Positions 33,795-41,052 of a stretch of 64,000 nucleotides of DNA are shown here, piece after piece. Position numbers and translations under genes: made by a program. Positions within the stretch are counted from its first letter, which is position 1. Each line of letters opens with the position of its first letter. The notes beneath the pieces were generated by a model. It was given only the letters and a program-made list of their open reading frames with translations. It had not been told where the DNA came from and made no database searches. Origin of the DNA: an uncultured Lentisphaeraceae bacterium. Its GTDB lineage: Bacteria; Verrucomicrobiota; Kiritimatiellia; RFP12; DVOR01. The stretch covers positions 1-64,000 of the forward strand of contig CASDPK010000001.1 of NCBI GenBank assembly GCA_949282555.1. The letters run 5' to 3'.

Positions 33795-33825
33795 TTGACC
33801 TGGAGTGGGCTCCATGCGTTATCCT
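33795..33825 (+). promoter_or_regulatory. MerR-type promoter (19-bp spacer) of the flavin-reductase gene
   Basis: TTGACC (33795-33800), a 19-base spacer and TATCCT (33820-33825). The spacer holds the inverted repeat CCTGGAG-TGGG-CTCCATG (33799-33816, one mismatch). A dyad filling an over-long spacer is the mark of promoters activated by MerR-family regulators. The same design occurs at 40768-40798. Confidence 0.75.
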
Positions 33826-33883
33826 ATGGTTTGACACGTGGCAAAAGGGCCGCAGCGGCCCCACCACGCAAAGGAGACTTACA

Positions 33884-34426
33884 ATGGAGAGCAAAAACGT
33901 CCTGATTCTGTCCGGCTCGCCCCGCAAGGGCGGCAACTCCGACACACTCTGCGCCGAACTTGCCCGAGGCGCACGCGACGCGGGGCATACCGTCGAAACC
34001 ATCCGCGTGGCCGATCGGCACATCGCTTACTGCACCGGCTGCGGCCTCTGCTCCTTCCAGGGGAAACCCTGCCCGTTGAAGGACGACGCGGCGGAAATCC
34101 AAGAAAAGATGCTCGCGGCCGACCTCATTGTGATGGCCACGCCCGTCTATTTCTACAGCGTCTGCGCGCAACTGAAGACGTTGATCGACCGTTCCTGCCC
34201 CTACTACGAACGCATGGGCGGCAAAACCTTCGGCTTTGTGATGACCTCTGCCGACGATGACCCCGCCTGCATGGATCGCACCTTGGAATGTTTCCGAGGT
34301 TATCTGGCCTGCTTGGACGACCCCAAGGAAGCGTTTGCCCTCCGCGCCGCCGGCCTCACGCACCCCAACGAAGCCAAGGCTTCCCCCTACTTTGCCGAGG
34401 CCTACCGCTTGGGCCGTGCCCTGTGA
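33884..34426 (+). CDS. Flavodoxin-fold NAD(P)H-dependent FMN reductase family protein
   Basis: The 180-residue protein begins VLILSGSPRKGGNSDTL, the phosphate-binding loop of the NADPH-dependent FMN reductase / iron-sulfur flavoprotein family. A cysteine cluster follows, CTGCGLCSFQGKPCPLKD (about 50-67), typical of members that may bind an iron-sulfur centre or use redox cysteines. ATPVYFYSVCAQLKTLIDR is the second FMN-contact region. AAGGAG lies 7 bases before ATG. The likely role is electron transfer to flavins, quinones or metals under redox stress, which fits the MerR-type promoter upstream. It appears monocistronic, with a terminator downstream. Confidence 0.88.
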   Translation: MESKNVLILSGSPRKGGNSDTLCAELARGARDAGHTVETIRVADRHIAYCTGCGLCSFQGKPCPLKDDAAEIQEKMLAADLIVMATPVYFYSVCAQLKTLIDRSCPYYERMGGKTFGFVMTSADDDPACMDRTLECFRGYLACLDDPKEAFALRAAGLTHPNEAKASPYFAEAYRLGRAL

Positions 34427-34447
34427 AAGGCTCCACCCCGAAAAGCG

Positions 34448-34474
34448 AAAAGGGCCCGCGATCGCGGGCCCTTT
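34448..34474. terminator. Bidirectional terminator between the FMN reductase gene and the oxidoreductase operon
   Basis: AAAGGGCCCGC-GATC-GCGGGCCCTTT is a perfect palindrome between two convergent genes, with A and T flanks on both sides. Confidence 0.85.
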
Positions 34475-34497
34475 GTGTCGTACGTCTCGCCTTATGC

Positions 34498-35175
34498 TCA
34501 GTGGAGCTTGTAGGTGGCGTTGACGGCCTCGGGGGAGGTCTTCGCAAAGAACGAGGCGATGGCGGTGTCGTAATCGGCCGTATGGGCGAACGCCTTCTTC
34601 ATGAGGTAGAAGCGCGTATCAAGGCCCAAGGTGCCATTCTGCTCCGCCAACTCGGCGGCGAGGCGGGGATAATCCTGCGGATCGGTGACGGACGCCACGC
34701 GGAGGTAGTTCTTCGCCGAGGCACGCACCATGCAGGGGCCTCCGATGTCGATGTTGGTGCGGGCCTGCTCGGGTGTGACGCCGGGGAGGGCGACGGTGTT
34801 CTTGAAGGGATAGAGGTTCACCACCACCATGTCGATGGGGACGGCATTGAGGCGGCGGATGTCGGCCTGATGGGCGTCGTTGTAAGTCTCGGAAAGAATG
34901 CCAAGATAGATCTTGAAGTCGAGGGTCTTGACGAGGCCGCCCTGCATCTCCGGCTGTCCGGTGTAGTCGGAAACCGCGACGAGCTGCCCTTCCTGTCCGG
35001 GCTTGAGGAGGGAGCGGATGGCATTGTACGTGCCGCCGGTGGAATAGAGCGTCACGCCGGGGCAAGCCGCAAGCAAGGCCGGCACGAAGGCATCGAGCCC
35101 GGTCTTGTCGGAAACGGAGATGAGGACGTGGCGCACGGGCACGCGATTGTCGATGTCTTGGACGATGTTGAGCAT
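34498..35175 (-). CDS. purH: Stand-alone IMP cyclohydrolase (PurH N-terminal domain only)
   Basis: The product is 225 residues. It carries the MGS-like fold of PurH: ISVSDKTGLDAFVPAL, LYSTGGTYNAI, the MQGGLVKTLDFK segment (HPKVHGG in ordinary PurH is changed), VVNLYPF, NIDIGGPCMVRASAKN, and a C-terminal AFAHTADYDTAIASFF ending. It closes the purine ring, converting FAICAR to IMP. The AICAR transformylase half of bifunctional PurH is absent, and the terminator and stop are clean, so this is not a truncation at the edge. A TTG start at 35208 is possible; I chose ATG 35175 because homology begins there, though its ribosome site is weak. It follows the ferredoxin oxidoreductase genes and ends that operon. 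Confidence 0.85.
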   Translation of the reverse strand: MLNIVQDIDNRVPVRHVLISVSDKTGLDAFVPALLAACPGVTLYSTGGTYNAIRSLLKPGQEGQLVAVSDYTGQPEMQGGLVKTLDFKIYLGILSETYNDAHQADIRRLNAVPIDMVVVNLYPFKNTVALPGVTPEQARTNIDIGGPCMVRASAKNYLRVASVTDPQDYPRLAAELAEQNGTLGLDTRFYLMKKAFAHTADYDTAIASFFAKTSPEAVNATYKLH

Positions 35176-35217
35176 GGCGTTCGGGCTTTCGGGGTTAAGT
35201 GAGGGCAAAGGGCCCCA

Positions 35218-36642
35218 TCACGGCAATTCGCCGGTGAGGCCGTGATGGCGGCAGTAATCGATGGCGGCCTGGAGCACCTGACGGTTGGCAGGGATCAGCT
35301 TCGGCTTCTTGGCGAAGGAGCGCTCCAGCGCCTCCACAAGGGCGTGCTCCGGCATCCCCAGCGCATTCAGCGCGATGAGTCCGCCGAGGATGGCCACGTT
35401 GGCGGCCTTGGGCACGCCGTTGGCGGTGGCGATGTCGATGGCCGGGATGCTGACCACGCGCACCCCTTCGGGGAGCGGGTCAGGCAGCTGGACGGTGGCA
35501 TCGGCCAACACCAGCCCGCCGGGGCGCACCGTCGGCAAGTGCTTGGCGCAGGCGGCCTGATTCATGACCACGAGCAACTCCGGGTGATCCACGGCCGGCG
35601 CGCCGATCAGATGGGTGGACGTGACCACGGTGCATGCGGCATCGCCGCCGCGCTGTTCGGGGCCGTAACTCGGGAGCCACGTGGTCTGGAGCCCGATGGC
35701 ACGCGCCGCGTCGGCCACCACCAAGCCAAGCGAAAGGATGCCTTGTCCGCCAAAGCCGGTGAACTTGAAGTGGCGCTCCTTCACCTCGGCGGCCTCATGC
35801 ACGGGATCTTCGGAACCATCGTCGCCGAAGAACTCCGCCAGCGGCTTCCACGGGGCCGGCTCGGGGCGCACGGGCGCCTCGGCCGAACGGTCGCGCAGAC
35901 ATCCGAGGGGATATTCCTTCTCCATCTTCTCGATGACGAACTTCGCCGCCTCCAACGGAGGCTTGCCCACGGAGGTGGGACAGGGCGAAAGGATCTCCAC
36001 AAACGCATAGCCCTTGCGGTCGCGCTGGATCTCCAGCGCCTTGCGGATGGCGCGCTTGGCCTGCATGATGCGCTTGGTGTCGGCCACCGACACCCGCTCC
36101 ACGTAGACCGGCAGATCCAAGCGATCGATCAGCTCGGCCATGTGCAAGGGCATGCCGTCGGTGGCGGGGTTGCGTCCCAGCGGCGAGGTGGTCGTCTTCT
36201 GGCCGATCAGCGTGGTGGGGGCCATCTGACCGCCCGTCATGCCGTAAATCGAGTTGTTCACGAAGAAAACGGCCATGTGCTCGCCGCGCGCGGCCGCCTG
36301 CAACGTATGGCCCAAGCCAATGGCCGCGAGGTCGCCGTCGCCCTGATAGGACACCACGATCGCCTTGTCCCGCAGACGGCTGATGGCCGTGGCCATGGAA
36401 GGCGCCTGCCCGTGCCCGGCGCTGACGCCGCCGACGTCCCAGTAGTAGTAGCCGAAAACGGCGCAACCAATGGGGTTCACGATCACCGTGCGGTCCTGCA
36501 AGCCCAGCTCGGTGTAGGCCTCGGAAAGCAACTTGTGGACGATGCCATGGCCACAACCCGCGCAATAGTGCGTCGCACGGCTGCCGACGTGTCCGGAACG
36601 GTCAAAGTGGGGGAACATCCCCTGGGTCTCAAGCGTGGCCAT
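35218..36642 (-). CDS. 2-oxoacid:ferredoxin oxidoreductase, fused beta (TPP) and gamma subunits
   Basis: The 474-residue protein joins two subunits that are usually separate. Residues about 1-270 are the TPP-binding beta subunit: HYCAGCGHGIVHKLL, NPIGCAVFGYYY, and the TPP/Mg motif SYQGDGDLAAIG with VFFVNNSIYGMTGGQ. Residues about 290-470 are the gamma subunit: FTGFGGQGILSLGLVVADAA, SYGPEQRGGDAACTVV and LVVMNQAACAKH. The complex oxidatively decarboxylates a 2-oxoacid (2-oxoglutarate or branched-chain, by resemblance to Kor/Vor) to an acyl-CoA and reduces ferredoxin, or runs in reverse. The start lies one base after the alpha stop, with GGAGG inside the alpha gene end, so translation is coupled. 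Confidence 0.93.
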   Translation of the reverse strand: MATLETQGMFPHFDRSGHVGSRATHYCAGCGHGIVHKLLSEAYTELGLQDRTVIVNPIGCAVFGYYYWDVGGVSAGHGQAPSMATAISRLRDKAIVVSYQGDGDLAAIGLGHTLQAAARGEHMAVFFVNNSIYGMTGGQMAPTTLIGQKTTTSPLGRNPATDGMPLHMAELIDRLDLPVYVERVSVADTKRIMQAKRAIRKALEIQRDRKGYAFVEILSPCPTSVGKPPLEAAKFVIEKMEKEYPLGCLRDRSAEAPVRPEPAPWKPLAEFFGDDGSEDPVHEAAEVKERHFKFTGFGGQGILSLGLVVADAARAIGLQTTWLPSYGPEQRGGDAACTVVTSTHLIGAPAVDHPELLVVMNQAACAKHLPTVRPGGLVLADATVQLPDPLPEGVRVVSIPAIDIATANGVPKAANVAILGGLIALNALGMPEHALVEALERSFAKKPKLIPANRQVLQAAIDYCRHHGLTGELP

Positions 36643-36643
36643 G

Positions 36644-37708
36644 TTACAGCGCCTCCCTCACCGTCTGCACGATGTCTTTCACGGGAATCAGCATTCCGCC
36701 CATCCGGTGAATCAGCCCGATCGGAGGAACGGTGGCCGGACGCCCCGGAGCCGCCGCCTTGGCCAAATGGAGCAACGCATCGTCGCGGAACTGCCCCGCG
36801 CTCATCTCCACCGTCCACAGGCGGCGATCCGCCAGCGGCAACAGCGCATCGATCGGGAAGGGCGACAGCGTGATCGGGCGGAAGAGGCCCGCGCGGATGC
36901 CCTGCTCGCGCAGCTCATCCACCGCCGTGCGCGCCGTGCGCGCGCAAGACCCAAACGCCAACAGCACCGCCTCCGCGTCCTCGCAGCGATACAGCTCCGC
37001 CCGCTGGAACTCCCGATCCATGCGTGCATACTTCTCCTGCAAGGCCACGTTCATCCGCTCCTGCGCGGGCGCATCGAGGTAAATCGACGTGAGCAGATTC
37101 CGCCGCGTCTCGGCGGTTCCCTGCGTGGCCCAAGCTGAGGTGTCGATCGGCTCGGCCTCCCGCTTCGGCAAACGCAGCGGCTCCATCATCTGCCCCAGCT
37201 GGCCATCCGCCAGCACAATCGCCGGCGTCCGATACTCAAAGGCCTTCTCAAAGGCCAACATCGTGAGGTCGCACATCTCCTGCACGCTGCCCGGCGCCAA
37301 CACCACGCAACGGTAGGAGCCGTGTCCGCCCCCCTTCACCACCTGGCTGTAATCGGCCTGCTCCGGGTAAACATTGCCCAAGCCCGGCCCCGCGCGCATC
37401 ACATCCACGATCACCGTCGGGATGTCCGTCGCGGCCATGTACGAAATCGCCTCCTGCATCAGCGAGAACCCCGGCCCGGACGTCGCCGTGAGCGCACGGC
37501 ATCCCGCCGCCGCCGCACCATAAAGCATATACGCCACCGCGTCCTCGCTCTCGCCCTGCACGAACACGCGCCCCGTGGCGGGGAAATACTCCGCCGCCTT
37601 ATGCGCCACTTCGCTTGCCGGCGTGATGGGATAGCCAAAATAACCCTGTGCGCCGGCATACAGCGCACCGATGACCACGGCCTCGTTGCCCTTCACAAAC
37701 TTTGTCAT
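36644..37708 (-). CDS. 2-oxoacid:ferredoxin oxidoreductase, alpha subunit
   Basis: The 354-residue protein starts MTKFVKGNEAVVIGALYAGA and shows the alpha-subunit marks YFGYPITPASEVAHKAA, VQGESEDAVAYMLYGAAAAG, TSGPGFSLMQEAISYMAATD and DVMRAGPGLG. This is the pyrimidine-binding half of the TPP site plus the transketolase C-terminal-like domain. The ATG overlaps the delta stop by four bases (ATGA), and the beta-gamma gene follows after one base, so the complex is made stoichiometrically. It is cytoplasmic and needs ferredoxin as partner. Confidence 0.94.
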   Translation of the reverse strand: MTKFVKGNEAVVIGALYAGAQGYFGYPITPASEVAHKAAEYFPATGRVFVQGESEDAVAYMLYGAAAAGCRALTATSGPGFSLMQEAISYMAATDIPTVIVDVMRAGPGLGNVYPEQADYSQVVKGGGHGSYRCVVLAPGSVQEMCDLTMLAFEKAFEYRTPAIVLADGQLGQMMEPLRLPKREAEPIDTSAWATQGTAETRRNLLTSIYLDAPAQERMNVALQEKYARMDREFQRAELYRCEDAEAVLLAFGSCARTARTAVDELREQGIRAGLFRPITLSPFPIDALLPLADRRLWTVEMSAGQFRDDALLHLAKAAAPGRPATVPPIGLIHRMGGMLIPVKDIVQTVREAL

Positions 37709-37956
37709 TCCGCGCCCCCCTTCTTCGGGGCGTCCGCCCGCTCAATGTGCAGCGCATAGGGCTCCGGGCAGTTGTAGAAACAGATCCCGCAGCCGATGCA
37801 CCCCGATCCCTTGTACGCCACGGCCTTCACGCCGTAACGGTTATAGGTCTCCGAGATCGTCAGGCAGCCCCGCGGACACGCCGCCACGCACCGCCCGCAA
37901 CTCTTGCAGCAGTCACTCTCAATGCGCGGATAAGGCAGATCAAATGGTTGTTCCAC
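37705..37956 (-). CDS. 2-oxoacid:ferredoxin oxidoreductase, delta subunit (2x[4Fe-4S] ferredoxin)
   Basis: The 83-residue ferredoxin subunit has two cluster motifs, CCKSCGRCVAACPRG and CIGCGICFYNCPEP. It passes electrons from the TPP subunits to free ferredoxin. Longer frames exist, but AAAGGAGACAGT places a ribosome site 5 bases before a GTG at 37956, directly before EQPFDLPYPRIESD where homology starts. It leads the operon delta-alpha-beta/gamma-purH, and its end overlaps the alpha start. Confidence 0.93.
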   Translation of the reverse strand: MEQPFDLPYPRIESDCCKSCGRCVAACPRGCLTISETYNRYGVKAVAYKGSGCIGCGICFYNCPEPYALHIERADAPKKGGAE

Positions 37957-38116
37957 ACTGTCTCCTTTCGGTTGGGTGGTCAAGCCCGCCTTGCGGTCGT
38001 GCTCCCCTCCGCTTTGCCTGTATGCTACCAAATCTCCCCGCGCCCCGTAAAACCCGCCGCGCCGAGGCGAAACGTCGGGCACGTTTCGGGGAGGGGATGC
38101 CGCCTTTGGGGCAGTG

Positions 38117-38125
38117 TGCTATACT
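38117..38125 (+). promoter_or_regulatory. Extended -10 element before the unknown gene pair
   Basis: TGC-TATACT with no convincing -35, 52 bases before ATG 38178. It matches other extended -10 sites in this window. Confidence 0.5.
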
Positions 38126-38177
38126 TCCCCCACACAACCTCATTGACCCTTTGCGAACCTCCCCGTAGGAGAACCTT

Positions 38178-38963
38178 ATGACCCCTGAACTCACCGCCCC
38201 CGATGGCGCAACGTTGGCCCTGCGCGCCCCCCGCCGTCACCTCTGCCTCTCCCTTCCCGAGGGCTTTGAGCCCCCGGCCCACCCCGAGTGCCAGACCCGA
38301 CTTTCACAGGCCGTCGCCGATCTTTTGGGCGTGCGGTCGCTTACGCCCGTCTGCCGCGAGATTGCCCGCCATGTGTGGATGTGCGCCTTTCTCCATGGGG
38401 CGGGGCGTCCCCGCCGTGCGGCCACCTACGAAAATGGCTGTCCCGGGAGCGTGGTCTATGTGCCGCGCAGCGCCGAAGTCGCCGTCATCGATTGGCCGCG
38501 CGGACTGCTCTACGTCTCAAGCCCCCACCCCGAACGTCTGCCCGCGCTGCTCACCGCCCTCAACGGCACCCTCTTTCCCCATCGGCGGCCGGCGACCCCC
38601 TTTTCCGAGCTGAACTTCGAGCTTTCCCCTCTGCGCCTCATGGGCCCGGCCGATCGCCGCCCCGCCCACGCCCCATGGGAAGCCCTCGCCCTCAAAAGCC
38701 TCACCTGGCGCGAACCCGGCGAGGGGGCCTCGCTGGCGCGGCGGTTGTGGCCCGGCGATGGCTTTGAGGAGTTCGACGCCACGGGCGACCCTTGGCCGCG
38801 GCGGTTGGTGGCGCTGGGGCTCACGGTGCTCCCTGCCGGCGCCCGCCATGCTTACGTGGCGGAGCTTTTTCAAGGCACGGGGTTCCTGCGGGCCTCCCTC
38901 TCCCCCGCCACGCTGAACGCACTGGCCGCCCTCCTTGCCCTTGCCAATGCGCGGGCCTCCTAA
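38178..38963 (+). CDS. Protein of unknown function, first of a two-gene unit
   Basis: I do not recognise this 261-residue protein. It is soluble-looking, with no signal peptide or membrane segment. Visible features are an N-terminal beta-rich stretch, a Cys/His-containing helix (CREIARHVWMCAFLHGAG), a region YENGCPGSVVYVPRSAEVAV, then LYVSSPHPERLPALLTAL and a C-terminal Leu/Ala helix. TAGGAG lies 6 bases before ATG. The next gene starts 14 bases after its stop with its own strong ribosome site, so the two are likely cotranscribed. Base composition matches the surroundings, so recent transfer is not indicated. Confidence 0.7.
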   Translation: MTPELTAPDGATLALRAPRRHLCLSLPEGFEPPAHPECQTRLSQAVADLLGVRSLTPVCREIARHVWMCAFLHGAGRPRRAATYENGCPGSVVYVPRSAEVAVIDWPRGLLYVSSPHPERLPALLTALNGTLFPHRRPATPFSELNFELSPLRLMGPADRRPAHAPWEALALKSLTWREPGEGASLARRLWPGDGFEEFDATGDPWPRRLVALGLTVLPAGARHAYVAELFQGTGFLRASLSPATLNALAALLALANARAS

Positions 38964-38977
38964 CCCCGGAGGACGCG

Positions 38978-39655
38978 ATGCCCGACCCCACCGATTTCCC
39001 CTACATGCTGTGCGAAACCGCGCCGTGGCGCCCGCCCACGCCGCCGCGCGAGGCCGATTGCCCCCACGTGCCCGAAGGCGAACGGGCGGTGCTCCTCCGC
39101 CCCCGTTCGCGGGCCGATCTCCTGCGGGCGGCCCGCCCATTGGCGGCCGAAGCGGCGGTGCGCTGTCTCCTGCTGGCGCCCCCGGAAGACGTCGCCGACC
39201 TCCTGCCCGAGGATGTGCGCCAATGGGCCGCCGAAGCGGAAGACCGTCTGCATCGGCCCGTTTCCCTGCTGATGCCCGGGGCCCCCTGCCCTTGCGGCAA
39301 CGCCACGCGATGCAAAGGGCGCACGGGAACCCTGTTGCGCGAACAAGACCTCCACCTCGCCGGGCTGGGCCTTCGGGCCGAGAGCCTTTCCGAGGCGCTG
39401 GCGGAGGCCTTCCCCCACCTCACCCCGCGCGAACGCGAATTGCTCCACGCATGGGCGCACCGTCCGGAGCCGAACCAACCCCGGCGGCCCATCTTTCAGA
39501 CCTCGCTGGCGCTGGCCTTCAAGGGCAACGTCCGCTGGGTGCAACGTGTCCTCGGACGCGCACGGGCGGACAATCCGGCGCTGTTTGCGCGCTTGGAGAC
39601 CCTCCGCAATCACCGTCTCCGCCGCACGGGCGCCTATGAGGTGCCGCAAGGGTGA
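38978..39655 (+). CDS. Protein of unknown function, second of a two-gene unit
   Basis: The 225-residue protein is not recognised. It has a mid-protein cysteine cluster (CPCGNATRCKGR, about 107-118). The C-terminal third, LTPRERELLHAWAHR and ALAFKGNVRWVQRVLGRA, is helical and basic and could hold a DNA-binding helix-turn-helix; this is only an impression. CGGAGGACGCG precedes ATG; a longer frame exists but overlaps the previous gene in another frame. It is the partner of the gene at 38178. Its TGA and the convergent gene's stop form the two ends of a TGAGGCG/CGCCTCA hairpin. Confidence 0.7.
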   Translation: MPDPTDFPYMLCETAPWRPPTPPREADCPHVPEGERAVLLRPRSRADLLRAARPLAAEAAVRCLLLAPPEDVADLLPEDVRQWAAEAEDRLHRPVSLLMPGAPCPCGNATRCKGRTGTLLREQDLHLAGLGLRAESLSEALAEAFPHLTPRERELLHAWAHRPEPNQPRRPIFQTSLALAFKGNVRWVQRVLGRARADNPALFARLETLRNHRLRRTGAYEVPQG

Positions 39656-39673
39656 GGCGGGAAACGCGCCTCA
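39653..39673. terminator. Hairpin joining two convergent stop codons
   Basis: TGAGGCG-GGAAACG-CGCCTCA is perfect over 7 bp. The stop of the plus gene and the stop of the minus gene are its outer bases. There is no T-run, so termination strength is unclear. Confidence 0.45.
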
Positions 39674-40738
39674 CTGCGCCCGGGCCGCGGCCTCCACGGC
39701 GTCGAGCTCGGCGGCGGTGAGGCCCTGACGCTCGGCGGCGCCGCGATGGGCGGTGAGTTGCGCCTCCGCGCCGGGGAGCGCGGCCAGCATGGCCACCGTG
39801 CACAGCTCGCGTTCACGTTCGGAGAGGACGCCGCGGGCGAAGAGATCCGCAAACAGGTGTTCTTTCAGGAAGCGCTCGGCGCCGGGGGCGAAACGTTGCC
39901 ACTCGGCTTCGGGGGCCTCGGGATCGGAGCCGAAAAGGCGGGCCCGCGTCTCACGGCCCAAACGTTCGCGGTCGGTGCCCTCGGGCAGGGCGCGGGGGGC
40001 GGGGCCCTCGGGGTCGGTCACGCCCCGGGCACGGCGGGCGGCAAGCACGCGGGCAAAGGCGGCGTTGGCATTCAGGCACCGGGGGAATCCGGCGTAGGCA
40101 TACAGTTGGAGCAAGGCTTCCTTGATGGCATTGACGGTGAGTCCGGCGTCGAGCCCCGCCTCAAGGGCGCGTTCCAATCCGGGGATGTCCCCCGCGGAGG
40201 CCCGCCCGCTCAAACGGGCCAAAGCCGCATCGGGCGCGGAGAGCGCGACCGCGGCGGGGCGAGGCTGGGCGGCGGCATAGTCGGCATCGGAAACAGGCTC
40301 CAGCCAAGTGTTTTGGTTGCTTTCGGGATGGCACTCCACGGAGAGATGGGAGAACCAACGGTCGGCGACGGCGCCATGCCAGTGATCGGTGTCCGGCGGG
40401 ATCTCCACCACGTCGCCGGGAAGCAGACGGCGGGCGGCCTTGCCGCGCTCTTGGTAGAGGCCCTCACCCGCCACGCACAAGAGAATCTGGCCGCCCGTGT
40501 GGCGGTGCCAGTGGTTGCGGCAACCGGGGGCGAAGGTGACGTTGGCGATCGGGACGCCATGGCGCGCGGCCGAGGGGGTGAGCGGCGCAAGGAACGATTG
40601 CCCACGGAAATAACGGGCGTAGGCGACGTTGGGTTCTCCGAAGGGGAAAACGGGGTTGAAGTCGGTGGGTGGGGTCATGGCGGTTCCTTTCGTAAACAGT
40701 GCCAGCAAAAGGGCGACAAGGGGGACAAAACGGCGCAT
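39671..40738 (-). CDS. Exported cupin-carboxymuconolactone decarboxylase fusion protein
   Basis: The 355-residue protein starts with a signal peptide (MRRFVPLVALLLALFTKGTA). Residues about 40-150 are a cupin: CRNHWHRHTGGQILL and DVVEIPPDTDHWHGAV supply the metal-binding histidines. Residues about 190-350 hold two CMD/AhpD-like helical repeats (LEAGLDAGLTVNAIKEALLQLYAYAGFP and ERELCTVAMLAALPG with an HRGAA histidine). Such fusions are linked to peroxide, carbonyl or quinone detoxification, but the reaction is unknown. A second ATG at 40678 has a similar ribosome site; the signal peptide and promoter position favour 40738. Its promoter carries a MerR-type operator. Confidence 0.88.
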   Translation of the reverse strand: MRRFVPLVALLLALFTKGTAMTPPTDFNPVFPFGEPNVAYARYFRGQSFLAPLTPSAARHGVPIANVTFAPGCRNHWHRHTGGQILLCVAGEGLYQERGKAARRLLPGDVVEIPPDTDHWHGAVADRWFSHLSVECHPESNQNTWLEPVSDADYAAAQPRPAAVALSAPDAALARLSGRASAGDIPGLERALEAGLDAGLTVNAIKEALLQLYAYAGFPRCLNANAAFARVLAARRARGVTDPEGPAPRALPEGTDRERLGRETRARLFGSDPEAPEAEWQRFAPGAERFLKEHLFADLFARGVLSERERELCTVAMLAALPGAEAQLTAHRGAAERQGLTAAELDAVEAAARAQ

Positions 40739-40767
40739 CGGCGGATTCCTTTCCAAAAAACGCGCCC

Positions 40768-40798
40768 ATTCTATTCCTTGGAGCGAACTCCAAGTCAA
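40768..40798 (-). promoter_or_regulatory. MerR-family operator/promoter (19-bp spacer) of the cupin-CMD gene
   Basis: On the minus strand TTGACT (40798-40793), 19 bases and TAGAAT (40773-40768). The spacer contains a perfect dyad, CTTGGAG-TTCG-CTCCAAG (40794-40777). TTGAC-TTGGAG-N4-CTCCAA is the known operator form of the NmlR/AdhR type of MerR regulators, which untwist over-long spacers on carbonyl or redox stress. No MerR gene lies in the window. Confidence 0.85.
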
Positions 40799-41052
40799 GC
40801 GGTCATGTGCGGTTCGAAATATAAAACACCCCTGACTCGAATTCCCTCTTAATCTTCTATAAACGACACAAGTCGTTCTTCTATTGTGTACGCTTGAACA
40901 TCATAACCAGCGGTAAATGATCATGTTTATATTGCATAACACATTCATATCCCTCTTTGTCGCTTGATCATAACAAATGATGAAAAGATACCTATACAAC
41001 TTTACTTGGTTATGTTACAGTCTGAACCAGTCGGTACTGATGGAGGATACCT
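40799..41052. other. AT-rich gap before the two-TM protein gene
   Basis: Composition drops sharply to AT-rich from about 40800. I see no gene, tRNA or clear repeat. TGATCATTT and ATGATCATG words recur, and the promoter of the following gene must lie here, but no single hexamer pair stands out. Confidence 0.4.
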
